Source of the DNA: Actinomycetota bacterium | GTDB taxonomy: Bacteria; Actinomycetota; Actinomycetes; Actinomycetales; Microbacteriaceae | Assembly (NCBI GenBank): GCA_018268455.1 | Contig: JAFDWM010000015.1 | Span: forward strand, 1 to 43,300 | DNA length: 43,300 nt | Reading direction: 5' to 3' | Part shown: in pieces, positions 36,181 through 43,300 of the stretch | Numbering within the stretch: the first letter of the stretch is position 1 | How the letters are laid out: every line of letters starts with the position of its first letter | Notes under the pieces: generated by a model | Told to the model about the DNA's origin: nothing | Databases searched by the model: none | Seen by the model: the letters and a program-made list of their open reading frames with translations, nothing else | Position numbers and translations under genes: made by a program

Positions 36181-36813
36181 TCAGTCGGCCACGCTGGTCA
36201 GCTGCAGCAGGCCCTCGCCGGCCGTGGACAATGCGGCCAGCACGGCGGGCGACTGCTGGGTCTCCTGGATGAGCGAACGGTACGCGACGGTGACCTCGTC
36301 GCGCTGCACCGGATCCGCGACGCGACCACCGGCCAGCACCCGCGGCACGAGCACGGTGCCGCCGGGGCGCACGAGGCGCAGACCGTGTTCGACATACTCG
36401 ATGACGTTCTCCGGATCCGCGTCGACGAGCACGATGTCGTAGGCGGCCTCGTTCATACGGGGCAGCACATCGGCGGCGCGACCGGCGATGAAGCGCGCGC
36501 GGGTGGGGGCGATCCGCGCGTCATGGAAGGCGCTGCGGGCGGCGGCGAGGTGCTCGGGCTCGTTGTCGATCGACGTGAGCACGGCCTTGGGCGCACCACG
36601 CAGCAGCCAGAGCCCTGAGACGCCGGCGCCGGTGCCGATCTCGACGATCGAGCGGGCCCCGGTGGCCGCCGCGAGCACCGCGCACTGCGCACCGATCGCG
36701 GCGCTCACCGGCTGCGCACCGAGCTCGACCGCATGCGCGCGGGCACGTGCGATCTCGTCGGGCTCGATGATGGCCTCGCGCACGTAGCGCGCGTTGGCGT
36801 CCTGCTCGCTCAC
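36181..36813 (-). CDS. SAM-dependent O-methyltransferase (class I, COMT-like)
   Basis: This 210-residue protein has the Rossmann-type SAM fold: IVEIGTGAGVSGLWLL (residues 57-71), TSIDNEPEHLAAARSAF for the ribose contact, and VLVDADPENVIEYVEHGLRLVRPGGTVLVPRVL. It fits the YrrM/caffeoyl-CoA O-methyltransferase-like type. The substrate is unknown. The GTG at 36813 is chosen because GAGGGAG is seven bases upstream; longer starts fuse shadow sequence from across the TatB region. In M. tuberculosis the equivalent (Rv1220c, from memory) lies opposite sigE, but here tatB takes that position. Confidence 0.92.
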   Translation of the reverse strand: MSEQDANARYVREAIIEPDEIARARAHAVELGAQPVSAAIGAQCAVLAAATGARSIVEIGTGAGVSGLWLLRGAPKAVLTSIDNEPEHLAAARSAFHDARIAPTRARFIAGRAADVLPRMNEAAYDIVLVDADPENVIEYVEHGLRLVRPGGTVLVPRVLAGGRVADPVQRDEVTVAYRSLIQETQQSPAVLAALSTAGEGLLQLTSVAD

Positions 36814-36900
36814 TTCGACTCCCTCGCGGTCGCTCAGTGCGCCGCATGCTCGTGCACAAGCGTAGGCGCACCCGGTGTTCGCGCCGGTCAGCCACGGCGG

Positions 36901-36906
36901 TACCCT
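36901..36906 (+). promoter_or_regulatory. -10-like element of tatB, leaderless arrangement
   Basis: TACCCT, six bases (TAGGAC), then the ATG at 36913. No -35 is visible. Confidence 0.4.
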
Positions 36907-36912
36907 TAGGAC

Positions 36913-37377
36913 ATGTTCTTCGGCATCACCTTCGAGAAGCTCATCGTGATCGGCGTGATCGCCGCGCTTCTCGTCGGCCCCGAGCGCCTTCCGCGCTACG
37001 CGGAGTCGTTCGCCCACCTCGTCAAGAAGGCCGGCGACTACCTGCGCGGTGCGAAGGATCGCATGCGCGAGGAGGTCGGTCCCGAGATCGATGAGCTCGA
37101 CTGGCGCAAGCTCGATCCGCGTCAGTACGACCCTCGCCGCATCATCCGCGATGCGCTTCTGGACGACACTCCCGCGGCGCCGAAGGCCGCCGTCGCGACC
37201 GAGGTCGCCGAGACGACCACGTCCGACGCGCCCGCTGCGGTCGGATCCGCGGCCGCCCTGCTGGCCTCGGCGACGGCGATGAACTCGGCCTCCGCCGGGG
37301 CGGAGCCGGTCGCCTCCCGCGGACCCAAGGCATTCTCCGCGAGCGAGCCGCCGCCGTACGACAGCGAGGCCACCTGA
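36913..37377 (+). CDS. tatB: Sec-independent protein translocase subunit TatB
   Basis: This 154-residue protein has one N-terminal membrane helix (residues 8-22; FEKLIVIGVIAALLVGPERLP), the LVGPERLPRY hinge, an amphipathic helix (YAESFAHLVKKAGDYLRGAKDRMREEV), and a disordered Pro/Ala/Glu-rich C terminus, the TatB layout. It starts MFFGITFEK, also typical. TatB helps recognise twin-arginine signal peptides of folded exported proteins. tatA and tatC are not in the window. It is divergent from the methyltransferase and convergent with mrp. Confidence 0.92.
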   Translation: MFFGITFEKLIVIGVIAALLVGPERLPRYAESFAHLVKKAGDYLRGAKDRMREEVGPEIDELDWRKLDPRQYDPRRIIRDALLDDTPAAPKAAVATEVAETTTSDAPAAVGSAAALLASATAMNSASAGAEPVASRGPKAFSASEPPPYDSEAT

Positions 37378-37411
37378 GCCCACGGCCGGTCGGCTCGAGC
37401 CCGCGGCGCGG

Positions 37412-38542
37412 TCAGCGACCGGGGCTGAGCGGCAGCTTGCGGCCGGAGAGCCTCCGGCCCGCCTGATCCACGGCATCGGCGACGGCCATGATCGCGCGAG
37501 CCGCCGCATCGGTCGGATCCGCGAGCACCACTGGCGTCCCCGCGTCGCCGCCCGCGCGCAGCGCGGGGCTCAGCGGCACGGAGGCGAGCAGCGGCACCGG
37601 ATCCGCATCCGTCGACAGCGCCGCGGCGACGGCCTCGCCCCCACCGGCTCCGAACAGGTCGAGCAGCGTGCCGTCGGGCATGACCATCGCGGCCATGTTC
37701 TCCACGACGCCGATCACGCGCTGTCCGGTCTGCCGGGCGACCAGGGCGCTGCGGATGGCGACCTCGGAGGCCGCCTCCTGGGGCGTGGTCACCACCAGCA
37801 CCTCGGCGTGCGGCAGCAGCTGACCGAGGGTGATCGCGATGTCGCCGGTGCCCGGCGGCATGTCGATGAGCAGTACATCCAGATCGCCGAAGAACACATC
37901 GGTGAGGAACTGCTGCACCGTGCGGTGCAGCATCGGCCCGCGCCAGGCCACGACCGACTCGCCCTCGCGCAGGAACATGCCGATCGAGATCGTCTTCACA
38001 CCGTGCGCGACGGGCGGCAGCATGAGGTCGTCGATGCGCGTGGGCTGCGTGCCCGGAGCGATTCCGAGCAGGCCGGGGATCGAGAAGCCGTGCACGTCCG
38101 CGTCGATCAGGCCGACTCGGCGCCCCCGCGCGGCGAGCGCGGTGGCGAGGTTCGCGGTGAGCGTCGACTTGCCCACGCCGCCCTTGCCGCTGGTGACGGC
38201 GATCACGCGTGTCAGCGAGTCCGGTCCGAACGGCATCTGCCGCGGTGCGCGTCCGTCCCGCAGGCGCTCGGTCAGGGCGCGGCGCTCCTCGGGCGACATC
38301 ACGCCGACGGCCACGTCGACGCGCTCGATCCCCGGCACGGAGGCGGCGGCCGCGTGCACGTCGGATTCGATGCGGGTCGCGGCCGGGCAGCCGACGATCG
38401 TGAGTGCGATCCCGACGTGCGCGACGGATCCGTCGACCGTGATCTCGCGCAGCATGTCGAGGTCGGCGAGCGGGCGGCGCAGCTCCGGATCCTGAACGGC
38501 GCCGACCGCCCGGCGAACGTCCTCGGCGCGTCCGTCGCTCAC
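37412..38542 (-). CDS. mrp: Mrp/NBP35-family iron-sulfur cluster carrier ATPase
   Basis: This 376-residue P-loop ATPase is related to ApbC/NBP35 carriers of iron-sulfur clusters. It starts with a MIP18 (DUF59) domain (about 1-85), then a deviant Walker A SGKGGVGKST (residues 118-127) and the MinD-like core (LIDADVHGFSIPGLLGI, LLIDMPPGTGDIAI, VVTTPQEAASEVAIRSALV). No C-terminal CxxC is present in this chain, as in many actinobacterial forms. The GTG overlaps the DUF1003 stop (GTGA). M. tuberculosis Rv1229c is the same type. Confidence 0.93.
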   Translation of the reverse strand: MSDGRAEDVRRAVGAVQDPELRRPLADLDMLREITVDGSVAHVGIALTIVGCPAATRIESDVHAAAASVPGIERVDVAVGVMSPEERRALTERLRDGRAPRQMPFGPDSLTRVIAVTSGKGGVGKSTLTANLATALAARGRRVGLIDADVHGFSIPGLLGIAPGTQPTRIDDLMLPPVAHGVKTISIGMFLREGESVVAWRGPMLHRTVQQFLTDVFFGDLDVLLIDMPPGTGDIAITLGQLLPHAEVLVVTTPQEAASEVAIRSALVARQTGQRVIGVVENMAAMVMPDGTLLDLFGAGGGEAVAAALSTDADPVPLLASVPLSPALRAGGDAGTPVVLADPTDAAARAIMAVADAVDQAGRRLSGRKLPLSPGR

Positions 38543-39063
38543 GGCGCGCTTCCCGCCGGATCCTCATCGCGCAGCTCGGACAGCAGCGCCTTGAGCTCGG
38601 CGCGCAGCACCTCGCGGGTGACGGGTTGCGCCGCGCGCTCCTCGAGCGCCATCCGCAGTGCCACGATCTCGCGCGCCAGATACTCCGTGTCGGCGAGGTT
38701 GCGCTCCGCACGCTGACGGTCCTGCTCGATCTGCACCCGGTCGCGGTCATCCTGCCGGTTCTGCGCGAGCAGGATCAGGGGCGCCGCATAGGAGGCCTGC
38801 AGCGAGAGGATCAGCGTCAGCAGGGTGAAGTTCGTCGCGGCGGGATCGAACTGCCACTCCCTCGGCATCGCGATGTTCCACCACAGCCAGATCGCCACGA
38901 ACACCGACATGCCGATGAGGAAGCCGGAGGTGCCCATGGCCCGCGCGAACGCCTCCGAGAACCGGCCGAAGGTGTCGCTGGACACCGGCGAGGACGACCC
39001 GCGGCCGAGCATGCCGGAGCGGCCCCGGGGCAGGTCGAACCCGCGCCCGGACTTCGCCATCAT
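38539..39063 (-). CDS. DUF1003 membrane protein
   Basis: This 174-residue protein has two membrane helices (about residues 45-65 and 78-98) within the family motif FARAMGTSGFLIGMSVFVAIWLWWN...DPAATNFTLLTLILSLQASYAAPLILLAQNRQDDRDR, followed by a coiled-coil-like charged tail (RVQIEQDRQRAERNLADTEYLAREIVALRMALEERAAQ). Function unknown. Two adjacent ATGs (39063 and 39060) could both start it; the first overlaps the stop of the MgtE_N gene. It is the middle gene of a three-gene operon. Confidence 0.92.
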   Translation of the reverse strand: MMAKSGRGFDLPRGRSGMLGRGSSSPVSSDTFGRFSEAFARAMGTSGFLIGMSVFVAIWLWWNIAMPREWQFDPAATNFTLLTLILSLQASYAAPLILLAQNRQDDRDRVQIEQDRQRAERNLADTEYLAREIVALRMALEERAAQPVTREVLRAELKALLSELRDEDPAGSAP

Positions 39064-40331
39064 CCTGCCGCTCCCTGCGCCGGCACCGACTTCTCATCCG
39101 CGTCGTGCGAGCGCCAGTCGTCGGGCAGCAGGTAGTCGAGCACGTCGTCGACGCTGATCGCGCCCACGAGCCGATGCGCCTGGTCGACCACCGGGAGCGA
39201 GACCAGGTCGTAGCTGGCCAGCATGCGGGCCACCTCCGCCGCGGATGCGGTGACCGGCACCGGTTCGAGGGTGTCGTCGACGATCGCGCCGAGCCGCTCC
39301 TGCGGCGGGTAGCGCAGCATGCGCTGGAAGTGCACGACGCCGAGCAGTCGCCCGGTCGGGGTCTCGAACGGGGGCAGCGTGATGAACACCGCCGCCGCGA
39401 GGGCGGGATGCAGCTCGTGCCGGCGGATCAGGGCGAGCGCCTCGGCGACGGTCGCGTCGGCCGAAAGGATGATCGGCTCGGGCGTCATCAGCCCGCCCGC
39501 GGTGTCGGGGCTGTAGCGCAGCAGCATGCGCACGTCCTCGGCCTCCTCGGGCTCCATCAGCTCGAGAAGGTGCTCGAGCCGGCCCTGAGGCAGCTGCGCG
39601 AGAAGATCCGCCGCGTCGTCGGGCTCCATCTGGTCGAGGATGTCGGCGGCGCGCTCGTCGCCCAGACGGTCCAGGATGTCCATCTGGTCGTCCTCGGGCA
39701 TCTCCTCGAGAGCATCGGCGAGGCGCTCGTCCGGCAGTTCCTCTGCGACCTCGATGCGGCGCTGCTGCGGCAGGTCGAGGAGGGTGTTCGCGAGGTCGGC
39801 GGGGTGCAGCTCGGAATACGTCGCCACGAGCTGCTCGGCGGACTGCGCCTCACCCGGGTGCCGGTGCTCGCGCACCTCGGCCCAGGTCGCGAACGTGGTG
39901 GGCCCCTTCGCGAACGGTGACGCGCTCGTCTTGGGCTTGCGCAGGAAGAGCTGACCCACCGACCATTCGCCGAGCCGGTTCGGCTCGATCGCGACATCCT
40001 CGATCACGGCACTGCCGGATCCGTCCGCGAAATCGACGCGGCGGCCGATGAGCTCGGCCATCACGCGCACCTCGCCGTTGCGCGGCTTGAAGCGGCGCAC
40101 GTTCAGCAGCCCGGAGGCGATCACCTGGCCGGTGCTGATCGAGCTGACCCGCCCGATGGAGAGGAACACGTGCCGGCGCCCCGGGATCTCGCACACGAGG
40201 CCGATCACACGGGGAGCCGCAGAACTTCGGTACACGACGACGACATCTCGGACTCTGCCGATCCGGTCGCCGGCGGGGTCGAACACGGCGCACCCGGCCA
40301 GGCGCGCGACGAAAACCCGCTGTGTGCTCAT
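39060..40331 (-). CDS. MgtE N-terminal/CBS domain protein without transporter domain
   Basis: This 423-residue soluble protein has an N-terminal PRC-barrel-like part (about 1-80; VFVARLAGCAVFDPAGDRIGRVRDVVVVYRSSAAPRVIG) and a second such part. An MgtE_N helical region follows (HPADLANTLLDLPQQRRIEVAEELPDERLADALEEMPEDDQMDILDRLGDERAADILDQMEPDDAADLL, about 195-265), and then two CBS domains (AGGLMTPEPIILSADATVAEAL and LEPVPVTASAAEVARMLASYDLVSLPVVD). The transmembrane channel of MgtE is absent, so this is a sensor-like or regulatory protein rather than a transporter. The start at 40331 is six bases after a -10-like TACGCT. It heads the operon with DUF1003 and mrp. Confidence 0.9.
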   Translation of the reverse strand: MSTQRVFVARLAGCAVFDPAGDRIGRVRDVVVVYRSSAAPRVIGLVCEIPGRRHVFLSIGRVSSISTGQVIASGLLNVRRFKPRNGEVRVMAELIGRRVDFADGSGSAVIEDVAIEPNRLGEWSVGQLFLRKPKTSASPFAKGPTTFATWAEVREHRHPGEAQSAEQLVATYSELHPADLANTLLDLPQQRRIEVAEELPDERLADALEEMPEDDQMDILDRLGDERAADILDQMEPDDAADLLAQLPQGRLEHLLELMEPEEAEDVRMLLRYSPDTAGGLMTPEPIILSADATVAEALALIRRHELHPALAAAVFITLPPFETPTGRLLGVVHFQRMLRYPPQERLGAIVDDTLEPVPVTASAAEVARMLASYDLVSLPVVDQAHRLVGAISVDDVLDYLLPDDWRSHDADEKSVPAQGAAG

Positions 40332-40337
40332 GTTTCC

Positions 40338-40343
40338 AGCGTA
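40338..40343 (-). promoter_or_regulatory. -10 element of the MgtE_N operon, leaderless arrangement
   Basis: On the minus strand TACGCT, six bases (GGAAAC), then the ATG at 40331. No -35 is visible. Confidence 0.45.
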
Positions 40344-40406
40344 CTGTCCCGCCCCTGTCGATCTCCGTCGGCGACGGGGTTTCGGCGCGTGCCGTCGGGG
40401 GCATGG

Positions 40407-40412
40407 GACAAT
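40407..40412 (+). promoter_or_regulatory. -10 element of the stress-protein gene, leaderless arrangement
   Basis: GACAAT, six bases (GGCCGG), then the ATG at 40419. The two divergent starts here are 87 bases apart and both lack room for a leader. Confidence 0.5.
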
Positions 40413-40418
40413 GGCCGG

Positions 40419-41219
40419 ATGAGCATGCTCAACGCATCGGGTCCCGCGGGCGAGGTCGGCGAGACGGTCGCCTCCGTCTCCGAGTACGAGGCTGCCCAGA
40501 AGCTGGTGTCGAAGCTGATCGCGGGGGAGATCCCCGCGCGTGCCATCGCGATTGTCGGTGTCGGCGTGCGCACGGTCGAACGGGTGACCGGTCGGCTCGG
40601 CTACGCCACCGCCGCGCGCTCCGGTGCCGTGAACGGCGTGCTCATCGGGCTCTTCCTCTCCGCGATCTTCGTGCTGGGCAACCCGGCCGTCCCGATGTCG
40701 GCGTTCATCGGGATCATCTTCGTCGGCGTCGCGATCGGCATGATCCTGAGCCTCATCACCTACTCGATCGTGCGCCGCCGCCGCGACTACGCGAGCGTGA
40801 CGCAGCTGAACGCGGAGCATTACGAGGTGACGGTGCTGCATGACTCCGTCGGCAAGGCCCGGCAGGTGCTGGGCGCGGCGGCCACCGCATCGACCACGCG
40901 GCAGGCGTCGGCGGCCTCCGCGTACGCGCCGTCGGGGAAGCCCTCGGCGACGTCCGTCGAGCCTCCGCGCTACGGCGAACGGGTGGATCCGCAGGCCCCG
41001 CCGGTCGTGACGCCGGCGTCCGATCCTGCACCGGCGGCCCCTGCCCGCCCGGGCGTCGAGGAGCCCCCGCGCTATGGCGAGCGCATCGTCCCTGCGCGTC
41101 CGCCGCTGCCGCCTGCTCCGCCCGCGGCGCCCGCACCGCCCGCCGAGACCGCGCCGGAGGAGGCCGCGCCCCCGGAGACCACGTCCGAGGATGCCGACGC
41201 CGGTGATGACCGCCGCTGA
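40419..41219 (+). CDS. General stress protein 17M-like membrane protein
   Basis: This 266-residue protein starts with a 17M-type domain (about residues 20-65; EYEAAQKLVSKLIAGEIPARAIAIVGVGVRTVERVTGRLGYATAARSGAVNG). Two membrane helices follow (about 66-86 and 93-116), then a cytosolic stretch and a Pro/Ala-rich tail with PPRYGER twice (residues 182 and 216). The tail may bind partners or be disordered. M. tuberculosis Rv1234 is comparable, from memory. Its stop overlaps the next gene by 14 bases. Confidence 0.85.
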   Translation: MSMLNASGPAGEVGETVASVSEYEAAQKLVSKLIAGEIPARAIAIVGVGVRTVERVTGRLGYATAARSGAVNGVLIGLFLSAIFVLGNPAVPMSAFIGIIFVGVAIGMILSLITYSIVRRRRDYASVTQLNAEHYEVTVLHDSVGKARQVLGAAATASTTRQASAASAYAPSGKPSATSVEPPRYGERVDPQAPPVVTPASDPAPAAPARPGVEEPPRYGERIVPARPPLPPAPPAAPAPPAETAPEEAAPPETTSEDADAGDDRR

Positions 41220-41892
41220 GGAGCGGATCCGGATCCCTGTCGCGCTCCCGACCGGATCGGTGGAGGTCTCGGCCTCGTACGGCGACACGCTCGGCGGCGA
41301 CAGCGCCCCGCTCGTGGTGATCGCGCACGGCGCCGGTGCTGGCATGGATCACCCGTTCCTGACCGGGTTCGCGCGGGCGCTGCAGGCGGAGGGTGTGCGT
41401 ACGCTGCGGTTCAACTTCCCCTACGTCGAGGCGGGCCGGCGGATGCCGGACCCCGCCGCGCATGCGATCCTCACCTGGCGCGCCGCGATCGCGGAGGCGG
41501 GGGAGCGGGGCGGATCCGCGTTCGCGTGCGGGAAGTCGTATGGCGGGCGCATGGCCTCAATGGCTGCCGCGGAGGATGAGGGGCTCGACGTGCGCGGGCT
41601 CGTCTACCTCGGGTACCCGCTGCATCCGCCAGGGGCTCCCGACAAACCGCGCATCGCCCATCTGCCGGCGGTGCGGCAGCCGCAGCTGTTCGTGGAGGGC
41701 ACGAACGACCCGTTCGTGCAGCCGCTCGCGCAGCTCGAGGAGGCGGTCGCGTCCTGTCAGCGGGCGCGCATCGTGTGGATCGACGGTGGCGGGCACTCCT
41801 TCGAGGTCAAGGGGCGCAAGCGCGCGCCGGGAGAGGTCGGGGCGGAGATCGCGCCGCTCGTGCGCGCCTTCGTGACGGAAGAGCAGTCATGA
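41206..41892 (+). CDS. Alpha/beta hydrolase (KANL3/Tex30-like)
   Basis: This 228-residue hydrolase has the oxyanion segment IAHGAGAGMDHPFL, the nucleophile Ser111 in GKSYGGRMAS, Asp168 in EGTNDPF, and His197 in DGGGHSFEVKGRKR, so a full Ser-Asp-His triad. The GAGAGMDHPF motif is typical of the KANL3/Tex30 group, whose substrate is unknown. The ATG at 41206 overlaps the previous gene by 14 bases; the longer frame from 41074 is only overlap noise. The next gene begins 35 bases after its stop. Confidence 0.9.
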   Translation: MTAAEERIRIPVALPTGSVEVSASYGDTLGGDSAPLVVIAHGAGAGMDHPFLTGFARALQAEGVRTLRFNFPYVEAGRRMPDPAAHAILTWRAAIAEAGERGGSAFACGKSYGGRMASMAAAEDEGLDVRGLVYLGYPLHPPGAPDKPRIAHLPAVRQPQLFVEGTNDPFVQPLAQLEEAVASCQRARIVWIDGGGHSFEVKGRKRAPGEVGAEIAPLVRAFVTEEQS

Positions 41893-41926
41893 GAGACGCA
41901 TCATGAAAGACGGAGGCCCCACGGGC

Positions 41927-43105
41927 ATGAGCACGACGGAACAGCTGGACATGATCGGGATCGACCGACTGCGCGAGATCGGCAGTGTGAAGTGGTCGAG
42001 GTTCCCGCACGCGATCGGCGCGTTCGTCGCGGAGATGGATTTCCCTGCGGCGCCCGCAGTGGCCGAGGCCGTGAAGGGCGCGGTCGACGGCGGACTGACC
42101 GGCTACCTGCCGACGGCCGTGAGCGACCGCATGGCCGAGGCCGTGTCCCGCTGGCAGTGCGACCGCTACGGCTGGGACGTTCCCGTCGAGCGGATCCGCC
42201 CGGTCCCGGACGTTCTCACCGCGCTGCGCTCGACCATCGACTTCTTCACCGAGCCCGGCTCGAAGATCGTGCTGCCCACACCCGCGTACATGCCGTTTCT
42301 GACGATCCCGGCCATGCACGACCGCGAGATCATCGAGGTGCCGATGCTCCTCGACGACGGACGATATGTCTACGATCTCGACGGCATCGATCGCGCGCTC
42401 GGCGACGGGGGCGGGCTGCTGATCCTGTGCAACCCGTACAACCCGGTCGGGAGGGTGTTCGAGCGGACCGAGCTCGAGGCGGTCGCCGAGGTCGTCGAGC
42501 GCCACGGCGCCCGCGTGTTCTCGGACGAGATCCATGCGCCCCTCGTGTTCGCGCCGCACCGGCACGTTCCGTACGCCAGCATCGGACCGGAAGCAGCGGC
42601 ACACACGATCACCGCGGCCAGTGCGTCGAAGGCCTGGAACCTGCCGGGGCTCAAGACGGCACTCGTGATCCTCAGCAACGACGCCGATGCGGAGACCTGG
42701 ACGCGACCCGAGGTGTCCTGGGCCGAGCACGGCACGGCGAACCTCGGTGTGGTGGCGACGACCGCGGCCTTCGACGACGGACGGGAGTGGCTCGCTGAGA
42801 CGCTCGACTACCTCGACGGCAGCCGCCGGCTGCTGGGTGAGCTGCTGGCCGCGCACATCCCCGGCATGGGCTATCGAGCGCCGGAGGGCACGTACATCGC
42901 CTGGCTCGACGCCCGCGGTCTCGGCATCGACGGTTCGCCGGCCGACTTCTTCCGCGAGCATGCGGGCGTGGCGATGACCGACGGCATCGCCTGCGGGGCA
43001 GCCGGTGAGGGCTTCCTGCGCTTCATTCTCGCCACGCCCCGCCCGATCATCGAGCAGGCGGTGACGCAGATGGCACAGGCGCTGCGGGAGCGTACGGCCG
43101 GCTGA
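41927..43105 (+). CDS. MalY/PatB-family PLP aminotransferase or cystathionine beta-lyase
   Basis: This 392-residue PLP enzyme is of the MalY/PatB group, which includes C-S lyases and aminotransferases. Marks are WSRFPHAIGAFVAEMDFPAAPAV, LTGYLPTAV, VLPTPAYMPFLTIP, LCNPYNPVGRVF, FSDEIHAPLVFAPHRHVPYAS, and the PLP lysine at residue 235 in ASASKAWNLPGLKTA. The ATG at 41927 is preferred to that at 41903 because GGAGG lies ten bases upstream. Whether it is a beta-lyase or a transaminase cannot be told from sequence alone. Confidence 0.9.
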   Translation: MSTTEQLDMIGIDRLREIGSVKWSRFPHAIGAFVAEMDFPAAPAVAEAVKGAVDGGLTGYLPTAVSDRMAEAVSRWQCDRYGWDVPVERIRPVPDVLTALRSTIDFFTEPGSKIVLPTPAYMPFLTIPAMHDREIIEVPMLLDDGRYVYDLDGIDRALGDGGGLLILCNPYNPVGRVFERTELEAVAEVVERHGARVFSDEIHAPLVFAPHRHVPYASIGPEAAAHTITAASASKAWNLPGLKTALVILSNDADAETWTRPEVSWAEHGTANLGVVATTAAFDDGREWLAETLDYLDGSRRLLGELLAAHIPGMGYRAPEGTYIAWLDARGLGIDGSPADFFREHAGVAMTDGIACGAAGEGFLRFILATPRPIIEQAVTQMAQALRERTAG

Positions 43106-43179
43106 GGCCCGGCTGACACCCGGCGAAGCGAGGCGGTCTCGCTCCCGGATCGTCGTCGAGGTGGACCGAAGGATTGACT

Positions 43180-43201
43180 CCTGCCGTCAGCCTCCGGCAG
43201 G
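43180..43201. terminator. Hairpin between the aminotransferase and the HNH gene
   Basis: CCTGCCG and CGGCAGG form a perfect 7-bp stem around an 8-base loop. It lies between two convergent genes. Confidence 0.5.
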
Positions 43202-43211
43202 GGCACCGCGG

Positions 43212-43300
43212 TCACGTGAAGGTGACGCGGCGTGGTGGTCGGTCGGTGTATTCGCGGCCGGTGGGGCTGGTCCAGGTGAGGTCGCCGTTGGGGAGTTGTC
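43212..43300 (-). CDS. C-terminal end of a DUF222/HNH endonuclease-like protein
   Basis: Only 28 residues are visible. Their order, LPNGDLTWTSPTGREYTDRP then a basic end and a stop, matches the C-terminus of DUF222/HNH (13E12-type) proteins, which commonly end with a W-T-S-P-T-G-R-x-Y pattern. These are abundant in Microbacteriaceae and often repeated in a genome. The body of the gene is beyond the edge, so HNH catalytic residues cannot be checked. Confidence 0.6.
   Translation of the reverse strand, partial: QLPNGDLTWTSPTGREYTDRPPRRVTFT

Overview
The window is ordinary chromosome of a high-GC Gram-positive actinobacterium, most likely Microbacteriaceae and probably Microbacterium or a close relative. 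Signs are the roughly 70% GC, the GcvT-GcvH-GcvP order behind a tandem glycine riboswitch, the actinobacterial dapC/dapD/dapE set, DUF3117, a DUF6113-like membrane protein, TatB, many apparently leaderless genes, and the end of a DUF222/HNH protein at the right edge. I see no prophage, insertion sequence, CRISPR array, tRNA or rRNA. The genus call is inference.

Layout. 1-4942 (minus): a tightly coupled NAD operon transcribed nrtR-nadA-nadB-nadC-nifS; its cysteine desulfurase runs off the left edge. 5015-8437 (plus): a sugar ABC importer (lipoprotein plus two permeases, no ATPase) behind a perfect inverted repeat. 8438-13119: the glycine cleavage genes gcvT-gcvH-gcvP under a tandem glycine riboswitch; this holds the only gene-free stretch above 300 bases, and the riboswitch fills it. 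13326-19249: a peptide ABC importer with a fused double ATPase and a coupled PH-domain membrane protein. 19282-21338 (minus): an AbiEi-like gene bracketed by two copies of a palindromic repeat, then a CPBP membrane protein. 21455-28518 (mostly plus): typA, an XRE-cupin regulator divergent from azlCD, a DUF6113-like gene, a 7Fe ferredoxin, dapC and citrate synthase. 28581-32459: a third repeat copy, a DEAD-box helicase, and an MFS exporter divergent from a TetR repressor with paired operators. 32496-36119: dapD, dapE, a PIG-V-like mannosyltransferase and DUF3117. 36181-40331: an O-methyltransferase, TatB, and an MgtE_N/CBS-DUF1003-Mrp operon. 40419 to the end: a stress-type membrane protein, an alpha/beta hydrolase, a MalY/PatB aminotransferase, and the HNH fragment.

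How the genes fit together. NAD synthesis (aspartate to quinolinate to nicotinate mononucleotide) sits with its likely Nudix repressor and a sulfur donor for the NadA iron-sulfur cluster. Three lysine/diaminopimelate genes (dapC, dapD, dapE) form the succinylase branch. Several genes from typA to the stress protein appear to be shared, in similar order, with the Rv1165-Rv1234 region of Mycobacterium tuberculosis (from memory), with additions (azlCD, helicase, MFS/TetR) and with no sigE-rseA-htrA.

I found no convincing new multi-gene system. The most unusual signals are non-coding: a roughly 90-bp nested palindrome inside the nadB reading frame; a dispersed 80-bp palindromic repeat in three copies, two flanking the AbiEi-like gene; possible direct pairing between the glycine riboswitch core and the gcvT ribosome-binding site; a recurring TANNNT-six-bases-start-codon arrangement that implies leaderless transcripts; and a strong excess of GGATCC.
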